NCBI RefSeq assembly: GCF_030123505.1
Contig: NZ_CP126115.1
Coordinates: forward strand, 1,068,001-1,132,000
Reading direction: 5' to 3'
Source: Neobacillus sp. YX16
GTDB lineage: Bacteria > Bacillota > Bacilli > Bacillales > Cytobacillaceae
DNA length: 64,000 nt
The position numbers were made by a program, and so were the translations under genes. The notes below the pieces were generated by a model, which was not told the DNA's origin, searched no databases, and worked only from the letters and a program-made list of their open reading frames with translations. Each line of letters opens with the position of its first letter. Within the stretch, counting starts at the first letter, position 1. Positions 49,608 to 57,096 of the stretch are shown piece by piece.

Positions 49608-49638
49608 GAAGGCAGAGGAATAATTTCCTCTGCCTTCT
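49608..49638 (+). terminator. terminator of ger operon
   Basis: GAAGGCAGAGGAA-TAA-TTTCCTCTGCCTTC, followed by TTTTGCTTTTG, 85 bases after the gerC-type stop. Its arms share GAAGGCAGAGGA/TCCTCTGCCTTC with the terminator at 43738-43768. Confidence 0.85.
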
Positions 49639-49639
49639 T

Positions 49640-50078
49640 TTGCTTTTGATCCAAATGGGATCACTATTGTAACTTGTGAATGGTTGTTTTGATATCAGCC
49701 ATCGCAAGGTAAAAATTTAATATATAATAAATGGTATTAAAAGACCAATTTGCCGCGGTTACTCTTCCACCTGATGGTTTTATACCTAAACGATGTAAGC
49801 CCTACCTCTCTTACATCCTTACGGCTCCGAAGCCGATCCAGCGTGAATAAGTTTTACTTTTAAAACATAAGCAGAATGCCAGAAAAAATTCTTACATTGC
49901 GTTATCTCGTCTATTACAAGTTACATAAATGTTAAGCACAATTACTAATACTACACCCTGTCACAAGATATGTCAATATATTAGTTTAATGAGAGTATTA
50001 ATAGTGCCTTCTTTCAAAAAAAGGAAATTAGGAATCATTAGTAGAAATTATAATAATGAATAGGAAAGGAGGGGGAAA
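49640..50078. other. long intergenic region with two stable hairpins, unassigned
   Basis: No reading frame with a ribosome-binding site is visible here. Two compact hairpins stand next to each other: GATGTAAG-CCCTACCTCT-CTTACATC (about 49793-49818) and CGGCT-CCGA-AGCCG (about 49831-49844), both also stable as the opposite strand. They lie 230-290 bases before the K+ channel gene on the plus strand. I compared them in mind with the ydaO (c-di-AMP) and M-box riboswitches and found no conserved core. It may be a leader RNA or a small RNA; the strand is not known. Confidence 0.4.
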
Positions 50079-51107
50079 ATGCTTTTTTTTCGTAAACTGT
50101 TCCTCACAGCCTCACGATACCGATATCGAACAGTAATTCTTTTTACCTTGCTTTTTATTATCGTAAATGCAGAAATTATTCGATTTATAGAACCTAAGAC
50201 GTTTGAAAGCAGTTTACATGCAGTGTGGTGGATTCTAACAACGATGACCACGGTCGGCTATGGAGATGTATATCCAACAACAGAAGCAGGAAGAACGTGG
50301 GCGATGATTGTTGTTTATACAATAGGTATTGGTCTTTTTGGTACGTTAATAGGGGTGATTGTAGATGGTATCACACAATATAAAAGACGAAAGGAGGAAG
50401 GGAAATTGTCCTATAAAGGTGAAAATCATTTTGTCATTATTGGTTGGACTGCTAAAAGTAAAAGCACGATAAATGAACTATTAATATGTGATGAAAAAAC
50501 CGATATCGTGTTGATTGATGAATTTGAAAGGACTCCTTATGAGCATGAACGATTTCATTATATTCAGGGAAGCCCGACAGATGTAGAGACTTTGAGGAAG
50601 GCGAAAATTGAAAATTCACAGGCTGTATTAATGTTTGCAGCAGAAGGGATAGCGAATCCTGATTTAGTAGATGGCAAGACTCTTTTAACTGCTTCTTCGA
50701 TAGAACGCTACGATGATGGAACAGAAAAGAATATTTATACCATTGCAGAAATCGTCAACGAAAAGCACGTGGACAATTTCAAGCATGTTAAGATTGATGA
50801 ATTTATTTTATCAAATGGATCTGTCTCGAACCTGATGGCGAAATCAGCCCAAATGAAAGGAGCCAGCCATCTATTTACACAATTGCTAAGCAGACAGGAT
50901 GGAGATGGGGGGAGTGATCTCTGGGAGGTCAGTGTAAGTCCTGAATGGAAAACATATGGAACTGCATATGACCAACTTAAAGAAAAAGGGGCTCACCTAA
51001 TAGCTGACAGGAATGATTTGAACATACTCAAAAAATGGAATGAACCCATCCCAAAGGAAGCTAGATTATTTGTCATATGTGACAAACATACATACCAAAA
51101 GCTATGA
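50079..51107 (+). CDS. two-helix potassium channel with RCK/TrkA-N domain
   Basis: The 342-residue protein has two membrane helices around a pore loop with the selectivity filter TVGYGD at residues 58-63. A cytosolic RCK domain follows (NHFVIIGWTAKSKSTINELL, a Rossmann fold with GWTAKS, and VLIDEF). It resembles YugO of Bacillus subtilis, a K+ channel involved in electrical signalling of biofilms; whether it has that role here is inference. GGAGGGGGAAA precedes the ATG. It converges on the DUF350 operon at a shared terminator. Confidence 0.92.
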   Translation: MLFFRKLFLTASRYRYRTVILFTLLFIIVNAEIIRFIEPKTFESSLHAVWWILTTMTTVGYGDVYPTTEAGRTWAMIVVYTIGIGLFGTLIGVIVDGITQYKRRKEEGKLSYKGENHFVIIGWTAKSKSTINELLICDEKTDIVLIDEFERTPYEHERFHYIQGSPTDVETLRKAKIENSQAVLMFAAEGIANPDLVDGKTLLTASSIERYDDGTEKNIYTIAEIVNEKHVDNFKHVKIDEFILSNGSVSNLMAKSAQMKGASHLFTQLLSRQDGDGGSDLWEVSVSPEWKTYGTAYDQLKEKGAHLIADRNDLNILKKWNEPIPKEARLFVICDKHTYQKL

Positions 51108-51138
51108 AAAAAACGCATCTAAGAAGATGCGTTTTTTT
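51107..51138. terminator. bidirectional terminator
   Basis: AAAAAAACGCATCT-AAGA-AGATGCGTTTTTTT between the K+ channel and the convergent DUF350 gene. Confidence 0.9.
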
Positions 51139-51527
51139 CAATAGGTCAAACAACCTGCTATGACTATTCCAATTGATACGGACAATAATAGGAGAAAAAG
51201 ACCGACTGCACGGTTATCTTCTTCAATGCTCTGGGATACGTTAAATCGACGAGGTGTGAGCCACTCGGTAAGATAGAAGACAATAATCTGTGCTGCGATT
51301 CCAACAGCTCCCCAAATGACCATATCTAATAAAGAAATGGAGTTAGCAAGTGCGGAATATAAAACAATAGCAAGCCCGAGGAGCCTTCCACCCAGGACAT
51401 AACTGGCTGCTTTATTTCCTTTCGCCATTAAGGCGAATTCCTTTACCTTTGTAGTGATTTCCATTAAAAATAATCCAACAAGTAATAGTCCTAAAGAAAC
51501 AGCTAAATATAGCAAGAAATCTAACAA
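51138..51527 (-). CDS. DUF350 (YjfL-like) membrane protein
   Basis: The 129-residue protein has four membrane helices and fits DUF350: LAVSLGLLLVGLFLMEITTKV, GRLLGLAIVLYSALANSISLLDMVIWGAVGIAAQIIVF. In E. coli the relative yjfL stands with yjfM and yjfC; the same trio is found here. The start is TTG behind AGGAGG, and it overlaps the stop of the ATP-grasp gene by seven bases. Function unknown. Confidence 0.85.
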   Translation of the reverse strand: MLDFLLYLAVSLGLLLVGLFLMEITTKVKEFALMAKGNKAASYVLGGRLLGLAIVLYSALANSISLLDMVIWGAVGIAAQIIVFYLTEWLTPRRFNVSQSIEEDNRAVGLFLLLLSVSIGIVIAGCLTY

Positions 51528-52756
51528 TTAAATTCCTCCTTTTTGATACCGACTGGTAAGAAATATGACTCATTTCCTGTAATTTTTCCTCCTGCTCTTA
51601 TTCCGATGCTGCTCGGTTTCCCAGCAATAAGAAAAGATCCAAATACATACGATAACTTCTCCATACCCTTTTCCGTTTCCAGTGAAATCACTGGAAGAGG
51701 TACATACGATTGATAGACTGGCAGCTCATTTTTGTAAGTTTGGAAGGCATTTTGGGTGTCTACATTGGTATGTTCATCCCATATGGTAATGGTATCTCCT
51801 TCCCTGCCAAAAGATGGCTTTTGAACATAGGTTGTTGTACCACTAAAGGCATCGGGCTCAAGATAGGTAGGCAGCATATATTTATTAATCCATTCCTGTT
51901 CTTCCTTTGTATAAAATCCTTCTTTTTCTGCTAAGCCCCAAATTAGGCATTGAATTGATTTGGGTTGGAGAAGAAATGCTGAAACAGGGTTTACAATAGA
52001 AATTTTCCCTTTCTTCGCAAGGTGTAGTAATTCGATTCCCACGAAATCGCCTGTTTTGGGATCCCTGTCCCCAAGCAGATGTTCAAGAGGATACGTCTGC
52101 CTATATAAAACATCAATCTGCACTCCATTAGTATCTAAAAGTGCTTCCTCCGTAATCCGAAGCTCTGACATTGGAATGATTTGATTTTTAACCTTACATA
52201 ACTGACTTAAATAAACAGTGGTATTCCAATCCTCGCTATGATCACTGTGTGCTGTGAATACAACATTAGGAGTTTCATGTCCCTTTGAGGATTCAAGGAC
52301 AGCCTTTGTAATGCCAGACGATAGAAGGCGTTCTTGATTTTCATTCGGATTACGATAGCCAAATTCTGAACAAACCTTCCCGTTGATTTGAAAACATTCG
52401 ACGATAAAAGTAGGTGTGTCAGAATTAAACTCAAGCATTTTTAAACCGTCACTCGTCAAAGCAAAATCAAATCGTGAAATGACTGATTCAGGAAAAAGGG
52501 TCTTCATTCTGAGAAATGGAAGACTCGCGGCAGGAAAACCAAGTTCAAGAAGCTGATCATCTTGAAGGCTTCGCAGGAGACCAGCTGTCTTAAAAAAAAC
52601 CCTTCCTAAACGTTCTGTAGCTTCCTTTATGAGGGTTTGGGTATGTTCTGTCATGGTGAATACATGATATAAACTGTATTCTCCACCATATAAGTTTGAC
52701 CAAAAGTCTGGAAACTTTGAGTAAAATTGACTTCGGCCCTTTGTGTAAGTGGACAT
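51521..52756 (-). CDS. glutathionylspermidine synthase-like ATP-grasp ligase (YjfC-like)
   Basis: The 411-residue protein matches the synthetase domain of glutathionylspermidine synthase (PF03738): LGFPAASLPFLRM, SRFDFALTSDGLKMLEFNSDTPTFIVE (metal/ATP ligands in EFNSDTP), YVQKPSFGREGDTITIWDE and a late SYFLPVGIKKEEF. It has no amidase domain. Members form an amide bond on an unknown peptide-like target. ATG 52756 follows GGAGGTTAATCAC; the longer frame to 52777 overlaps the upstream gene. It probably acts with DUF350 and the small lipoprotein in one envelope system. Confidence 0.87.
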   Translation of the reverse strand: MSTYTKGRSQFYSKFPDFWSNLYGGEYSLYHVFTMTEHTQTLIKEATERLGRVFFKTAGLLRSLQDDQLLELGFPAASLPFLRMKTLFPESVISRFDFALTSDGLKMLEFNSDTPTFIVECFQINGKVCSEFGYRNPNENQERLLSSGITKAVLESSKGHETPNVVFTAHSDHSEDWNTTVYLSQLCKVKNQIIPMSELRITEEALLDTNGVQIDVLYRQTYPLEHLLGDRDPKTGDFVGIELLHLAKKGKISIVNPVSAFLLQPKSIQCLIWGLAEKEGFYTKEEQEWINKYMLPTYLEPDAFSGTTTYVQKPSFGREGDTITIWDEHTNVDTQNAFQTYKNELPVYQSYVPLPVISLETEKGMEKLSYVFGSFLIAGKPSSIGIRAGGKITGNESYFLPVGIKKEEFNC

Positions 52757-52760
52757 GTGA

Positions 52761-53081
52761 TTAACCTCCAAATCCACCTTTTGAGCCGCTGCCGAATCCG
52801 CCCTTAAAGCTAGAGGAGGATTTATAAGACTTGTAAGCAGATGAATTTCTCAAAGCTGATTTGTTACTGAAAAACATTCCGGCTAAAAAGAAATGCCCAT
52901 AGTAACTTGATCGAGTATCATCACATTGCCAGACTCCTTCTTCGTCATCCCATTCCCAATCTGAACAGTTAGTGTCGTCTGGTTCAGGGGGAAGGTCCTG
53001 TGCTTGAGAACATCCGGCCAGGGTGGTTCCAGCCATAAGAGAAGTAAGAACACCAGTGATTAACCATTGGGTTTTCTTCAC
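52761..53081 (-). CDS. small Gly/Ser-rich lipoprotein, possibly YjfM/DUF1190-like
   Basis: The protein of about 106 residues has a signal peptide ending in TLAGCSQAQ (lipobox Cys), an acidic Trp-rich stretch (DWEWDDEEGVWQCDD) and a C-terminal Gly/Ser/Lys-rich repeat (GGFGSGSKGGFGG). GTG 53081 is preferred to GTG 53087 because GGAGG is then eight bases away. In composition and place it matches the YjfM-type lipoprotein that goes with YjfL and YjfC. It may be the substrate of the neighbouring ligase, but that is a guess. Confidence 0.7.
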   Translation of the reverse strand: MKKTQWLITGVLTSLMAGTTLAGCSQAQDLPPEPDDTNCSDWEWDDEEGVWQCDDTRSSYYGHFFLAGMFFSNKSALRNSSAYKSYKSSSSFKGGFGSGSKGGFGG

Positions 53082-53176
53082 CTTCACAGCCTCCTTTTTG
53101 AGTTATAATACCATTATAAAAGTAAATTTTAGGAAAACAATGGTAATATAAAAAGAAAAAGAAAGAGGGATGGAAA

Positions 53177-53626
53177 ATGAGGTTAGAATATCGATTGGAT
53201 GATGAATTTAAAAACTATCCTGCCATATATAATTACCCAGATATTTCTCGTGTTGAAGCAACAGCAAGAATGACCTGTGAATATTTCGTAAAAGACAAAG
53301 AAACCTTTGTAGTTAGTGCGACTTCTATGGATCCTGATGGGACAGCGGTGATGTATGTAAAAAGAGAAAATTATCACAATGATTCCTCGGACACTATCTA
53401 TTCTCACATAGGCTTTGAAGTCAGAGAATTAATGGGAACCTCATCTAGAGTAGTGGAGAAAAAAGATGTTTGGGAACATGAAGAGATAGTAACAACACTT
53501 CATTCGGATTTTATCTACGTTCATAAGAATGGAAAGGCTTTGGAATTCTCATTAGATTCAAGAGAAATTGACGAAGACCGTAAATGCTACGTTTATTACG
53601 GGAAATTTACTGGCAAAAGTCGATAA
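53177..53626 (+). CDS. hypothetical protein, 149 aa
   Basis: The protein starts MRLEYRLDDEFKNYPAIYNY and is soluble, mostly beta by pattern (YVKRENYHNDSSDTIYSHIGF), with a charged C-terminus. No family is recognised. AGAGGGATGGAAA gives a good ribosome-binding site. It is divergent from the lipoprotein operon, and its 3' end runs into the decayed kinase at 53627. Confidence 0.65.
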   Translation: MRLEYRLDDEFKNYPAIYNYPDISRVEATARMTCEYFVKDKETFVVSATSMDPDGTAVMYVKRENYHNDSSDTIYSHIGFEVRELMGTSSRVVEKKDVWEHEEIVTTLHSDFIYVHKNGKALEFSLDSREIDEDRKCYVYYGKFTGKSR

Positions 53627-54013
53627 GGGAATATAAAGTTGTTAAAGGATTTTTACAGCTTATGCAGGAGAAGGAGCAAGGGAAGAATTACGATTATTTA
53701 TCACTTGTATTAAGTGAATTGGGGCGTGCAGAGTCAATTATTAACGATTATTTCCATAACCCTAAAGCAAATAGACCATCATGCATATATCTATATTGCA
53801 GATACAGGGAAGGGAATGAATCATGAACAGATCTCTCGGATAGGGACTTTGTTCTATACAACAAAGGATAAGGGGACTTGCCTTGGTATATCTGTGTCCT
53901 TAAGAATTATCGAAACAATGAAAGGAAAAGTATCATATAAGAGCAAACTAGGTATTGGGACAGAAGTTACCATGATTCTTCCAGAAGGTAAAAATGAAAT
54001 GGCAAAAATATAG
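53618..54013 (+). pseudogene. remnant of a sporulation-type sensor histidine kinase
   Basis: Two pieces in different frames can be read as parts of one kinase. The first (about 53620-53770) gives REYKVVKGFLQLMQEKEQG and YLSLVLSELGRAESIINDY, the dimerisation domain just after the H-box, but the HEIRNP part with the phospho-acceptor His is missing. The second (about 53760-54013) gives YIADTGKGMNHEQIS and LFYTTKDKGTCLGISVSLRI, the ATPase G1 and G2 boxes, with GTGLG changed to GTCLG. The sensor part, H-box and N-box are gone, and a frameshift joins the rest. Confidence 0.75.
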
Positions 54014-54018
54014 AAGTA

Positions 54019-54052
54019 AAGCTAGCCAACCTAAAAGTAGGTTAGCTTTTTT
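54019..54052 (+). terminator. terminator behind the kinase remnant
   Basis: AAAGCTAGCC-AACCTA-AAAG-TAGGTT-AGCTTT with a small bulge, followed by TTTTTATATT. It remains from the former kinase gene and separates it from the next locus. Confidence 0.7.
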
Positions 54053-54090
54053 TATATTACAAAGGATTTATTTAGGATAACTAATTCTTT

Positions 54091-54096
54091 TATAAT
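54091..54096 (+). promoter_or_regulatory. possible -10 element before the kinase/peptide locus
   Basis: TATAAT stands 130 bases before the small frame at 54224 and 262 bases before the kinase start. The hexamer 17 bases upstream (TTATTT) is a weak -35. It is the best sigma-A-like site I see in the 344-base gap 54014-54357. Confidence 0.35.
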
Positions 54097-54208
54097 ATAG
54101 TTCGGGGTTATTTTTGTGGAAAATTTGTATCTAGGTGTAAACATTCAAAGTCAAGGACAAAGAGAAAGGAATTAAGAAGCAAGCAAATTCAGTGCTGTAA
54201 ATGTGTTA

Positions 54209-54247
54209 AAAGGAAATTTTTTAATGTTTGGGAAGAATTTTGTCGAA
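54209..54247 (+). promoter_or_regulatory. possible sigma-H promoter with perfect Spo0A box
   Basis: AAAGGAAAT (54209-54217) fits the sigma-H -35 consensus RNAGGAWWW and GAAGAATTT (54232-54240) fits the -10 RNNGAATWW, but the gap is 14 bases, longer than the usual 11-12. Directly after comes TGTCGAA (54241-54247), a perfect Spo0A box. A 0A box at the start point would suit repression by Spo0A~P. The same bases overlap a small open frame, so this reading competes with that one. Confidence 0.35.
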
Positions 54248-54334
54248 TTGAATCGAACTTCCAAAAAAAAACAAAGGGATTTTTCTTGGAAAGGTGGTAA
54301 AATGGTAGGAGATAATTTGAATCACCTTTTATAA
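54224..54334 (+). CDS. possible 36-aa basic peptide before the kinase gene
   Basis: ATG 54224 lies nine bases behind AAAAGGA and opens a 36-codon frame ending TAA 24 bases before the kinase start. The product starts MFGKNFVELNRTSKKKQRDF and is basic, without a membrane segment or Cys. The ribosome-binding site and place at the head of the locus favour it; small size and overlap with a promoter-like sequence speak against it. Confidence 0.3.
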   Translation: MFGKNFVELNRTSKKKQRDFSWKGGKMVGDNLNHLL

Positions 54335-54357
54335 TGTGTACCTAAGGGAGTTACAAA

Positions 54358-55605
54358 ATGAGAGATAGAAGTACCACCTCCAAATTGTTTTATGAAGAAA
54401 GGAAAGCAACTAAAATATTTTTGGGGTTATTTTATATTTTTTATATATCATTTGAACTAATTTATTATTATATCTTCCCAAATATTTATGGCCGGGGAAT
54501 AACTAGACCTCAAGAGGGATTGGGTATTTGGATATACATTATCCTTTTTGGGTTATTTCCACTAGCCATTTACTTTATCAAACAAGGGAATCCTTATATT
54601 GTTAAGTATCTATATATTTATAGCTTTATCGTTGTAGATACTGTCCATAATATATTGATTTATTACGGGACGGACAAGTCATTTGCTTCAGGAGATATTG
54701 CGGAAGTTGTCTTTATACTTTTTTCACCTATATTTATAAACAAAAAGTATTTTTGGACTGTTTCGGCCGGAATGGTACTAAAATATATAATTCTTGGCAT
54801 TATATTACTTGATGTTCAAGTTGTAGTTCCAATGGTTATATATATAATTCTATCTGCTATCGCTTTTATTATCTTAATACGATTTGATTCCTATATCGGT
54901 TCTTTGACTAAAGTGCATGAAGAACTTAGGCAGAATGAAAAGCTTGCCGTAATAGGCCAAATGGCAGCTGCGATTGGTCATGAGATAAGAAATCCCCTTT
55001 CAACATTAAAAGGGTTTACTCAGCTGCAACAGGAAAGATACCCAAATACAAATGATTTTTATCCAATTATGATCCAAGAAATCGACCGTATCAATTCTAT
55101 TGTTAATGATTTGATGTATCTAGGCAAACCAAAAGAAGTCAAATTTGTAACGGCGAATATCGAAGAAATTATTGCTTATACTCTATCGATAACCCAACAA
55201 CAAGCCGAGAGAAATAAGGTAACAATTGAAACAACGATTGCAGGACCTTTGCCTCCAATAGATTGTGACTCTCACCAGTTGAAGCAAGTTTTTATTAATT
55301 TAATAAAAAATGCTATTGAATCAATGCCTGATGGTGGTAGAGTAATGATAAAAGTTGGAGTGTTAGGTGGTAACAAGATGGAAATTTCTATTCGAGATGA
55401 GGGATGTGGAATAGATGATGGGCTAATTCCTAATTTAGGTGAACCATTCTATACCACTAAAACAGAAGGAACTGGCCTAGGATTAATGGTATCTAACCAA
55501 ATTATACAAGACCACCAAGGTGAAATTACTTTTAAAAGCATTGTTGGAAATGGCACAATGGTTATTGTAACAATACCGATAGTTCAGGTTTTTGGGAAAA
55601 AATAA
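54358..55605 (+). CDS. membrane sensor histidine kinase (KinB-like)
   Basis: The 415-residue kinase has an N-terminal module of five or six membrane helices (residues about 20-180) with no large outside loop. A HisKA domain follows, with the phospho-acceptor H208 in AAAIGHEIRNPLSTLKGF and QLQQERYPN, and then a HATPase domain with N-box LKQVFINLIKNAIESMPDGG, G1 DEGCGIDD and G2 GTGLGLMVSNQI. The kinase core is of the sporulation-kinase type that may phosphorylate Spo0F; no response regulator is nearby. The membrane module is clearly related to that of the next gene. GGGAG precedes the ATG. Confidence 0.9.
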   Translation: MRDRSTTSKLFYEERKATKIFLGLFYIFYISFELIYYYIFPNIYGRGITRPQEGLGIWIYIILFGLFPLAIYFIKQGNPYIVKYLYIYSFIVVDTVHNILIYYGTDKSFASGDIAEVVFILFSPIFINKKYFWTVSAGMVLKYIILGIILLDVQVVVPMVIYIILSAIAFIILIRFDSYIGSLTKVHEELRQNEKLAVIGQMAAAIGHEIRNPLSTLKGFTQLQQERYPNTNDFYPIMIQEIDRINSIVNDLMYLGKPKEVKFVTANIEEIIAYTLSITQQQAERNKVTIETTIAGPLPPIDCDSHQLKQVFINLIKNAIESMPDGGRVMIKVGVLGGNKMEISIRDEGCGIDDGLIPNLGEPFYTTKTEGTGLGLMVSNQIIQDHQGEITFKSIVGNGTMVIVTIPIVQVFGKK

Positions 55606-55792
55606 TTCTATAATTATACAAAAATCATCAATATAATATATATCAAGCCAATAACCAATAAGATATAATGTTAGATGAATAGTAAAATTGAATGTAATTT
55701 GTAAAAACCTAGGATTTATTAAGTTGTTTTTGGAAATTTATTTGACCTATATAGCAAAAGATAGGTGAATTAAAGGATGCTTGGAGGATAAC

Positions 55793-56956
55793 ATGATTCA
55801 GCATGAAGAAAAACGAACAGTAAAATGGTTTCTTTTAATATCATATATTATTTTAATAGGTTATGATGTTTTTTACTATTTCATTGCTCCTGGAAATATA
55901 GTGGATAGTAAACCTGGTTTCCCTAGCAACTTTTGGTACCTTATTTATATAGTATTATTGATTTTCATTCCAGTTGCATTTTATTTAAGCAAGGTTAAAA
56001 AGGATTATTTAATAAAATATGTGTTTATAATCAGCTATTTGCTCATCTCCTTACCTGTTGGGATAGTCTCTTACATTGGAAATGGGGAAGCATACACTAG
56101 CGGAAATATCGTAGAGGTATTTTTTATATTATCTTTACCAATATTTTTAAATACCAGTTTTTTCTGGTTAGTCAGTATTGGGGTTACTGTGAAATATATT
56201 CTTACTGCTATCATATTACATACCAGCTTTCTAATTATGCCAATTATTCTCATGATTATATTATCTGGTATGTCTTTCTTCTTATTAGTTCGTTTTCAAG
56301 GCTATGTTAGGGCTGTTAGTACATCATATGATAAGCAATTAGAGGGAATTGTAAAAGGGGTAATTGCGACATTAGAATTGAAAGATCCATATACAAGGGG
56401 ACATAGTGAACGGGTTGCAAAATATGCATTGGTTTTAGCAAATGAAGTTGGAAAGTTTACTAAGGAAGAACAAAAATCTTTTTATTATGCATGTTTACTC
56501 CATGATATTGGAAAAGTAAATATTCCTGATAACATTTTAATGAAACCTGGTAAACTCACTAATGAGGAATTTGAAATAATAAAGTCCCACCCAGTTGTTG
56601 GTGCTGAAGCTGTTAAGAATGTAGAAGGAATAAGTGATAGTATTCATGTTATTCGATATCACCATGAACGCTGGGATGGAAAAGGGTATCCTGAACAATT
56701 AAAAGGAGAAGAAATTCCTTTACTTGCAAGAGTTTCTACAATTGCTGATGCTTTCGATGCCATGACTTCTTCAAGATCCTATCGTGAAGCTATGCCGATT
56801 GAAGAAGCATATAAGCGTATTATTGAGGGGAAGGGTACACAATTTGATCCATCTCTTGTGGAAAATTTTAAAAATATATATCCAGAATGGATCAAATTTC
56901 ATAAGAATTATCCTTGGACAGAAAAATGGGAATTAAAGAAGGAGATGAAGTCATGA
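55793..56956 (+). CDS. membrane HD-GYP domain protein (cyclic-di-GMP phosphodiesterase type)
   Basis: The 387-residue protein has an N-terminal membrane module (residues about 10-180) and a complete HD-GYP domain: ELKDPYTRGHSERVAKYA, the HD pair at 237-238 in LLHDIGK, HPVVGAE, RYHHERWDGKGYP with GYP at 298-300, and ARVSTIADAFDAMTSSRSYR. All metal ligands seem present. Members hydrolyse c-di-GMP or a related dinucleotide. The module shares SGNIVEVFFIL, PIF-x-N and FFW-x-VS-x-G with the kinase upstream. ATG 55793 sits five bases after GGAGG. Its stop overlaps the start of a peptide gene. Confidence 0.92.
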   Translation: MIQHEEKRTVKWFLLISYIILIGYDVFYYFIAPGNIVDSKPGFPSNFWYLIYIVLLIFIPVAFYLSKVKKDYLIKYVFIISYLLISLPVGIVSYIGNGEAYTSGNIVEVFFILSLPIFLNTSFFWLVSIGVTVKYILTAIILHTSFLIMPIILMIILSGMSFFLLVRFQGYVRAVSTSYDKQLEGIVKGVIATLELKDPYTRGHSERVAKYALVLANEVGKFTKEEQKSFYYACLLHDIGKVNIPDNILMKPGKLTNEEFEIIKSHPVVGAEAVKNVEGISDSIHVIRYHHERWDGKGYPEQLKGEEIPLLARVSTIADAFDAMTSSRSYREAMPIEEAYKRIIEGKGTQFDPSLVENFKNIYPEWIKFHKNYPWTEKWELKKEMKS

Positions 56957-57024
56957 AAATCCGTAAGCTTAAAAAGGTAAAAACAACTTGTTGGTGGTGC
57001 CCGTTCATCGGAATAAAGGGTTAA
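56953..57024 (+). CDS. 23-aa basic Cys-Trp-Trp-Cys peptide, candidate precursor peptide
   Basis: ATG 56953 overlaps the HD-GYP stop as ATGA and has AAGGAG eight bases upstream, as good as any site in the window. The 23-residue product has a basic N-terminus (MKIRKLKKVK), then two Thr, the core CWWCPF, and a short tail ending in Lys-Gly. It has seven Lys/Arg and no acidic residue. A terminator-like hairpin follows at once, then a PqqD/M50-type protease gene. The layout fits a peptide that is cut or modified and then exported or sensed. I know no named family with this sequence; function is inference. Confidence 0.6.
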   Translation: MKIRKLKKVKTTCWWCPFIGIKG

Positions 57025-57031
57025 GAATTTG

Positions 57032-57060
57032 GGATGCTAGCTTAAGCTATGCATCCTTCT
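57032..57060 (+). terminator. terminator between peptide and protease genes
   Basis: GGATGC-TAGCTTAAGCTAT-GCATCC with an inner TAGCT/AGCTA pairing, followed by TTCTTTTATTTT. It begins seven bases after the peptide stop. As the protease gene starts 37 bases later, it may act as a partial stop that gives more peptide than protease transcript. Confidence 0.75.
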
Positions 57061-57096
57061 TTTATTTTAAAAATTCTAGTTAGAGATGGTGTTTGA

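Noticed and set aside
49640..50078. ydaO (c-di-AMP) riboswitch or M-box before the K+ channel gene
   Set aside because: Neither conserved core could be found by eye on either strand; I list only the hairpins.
55670..55700. Short frame MNSKIECNL before the HD-GYP gene as another peptide
   Set aside because: Nine codons only, with no ribosome-binding site.
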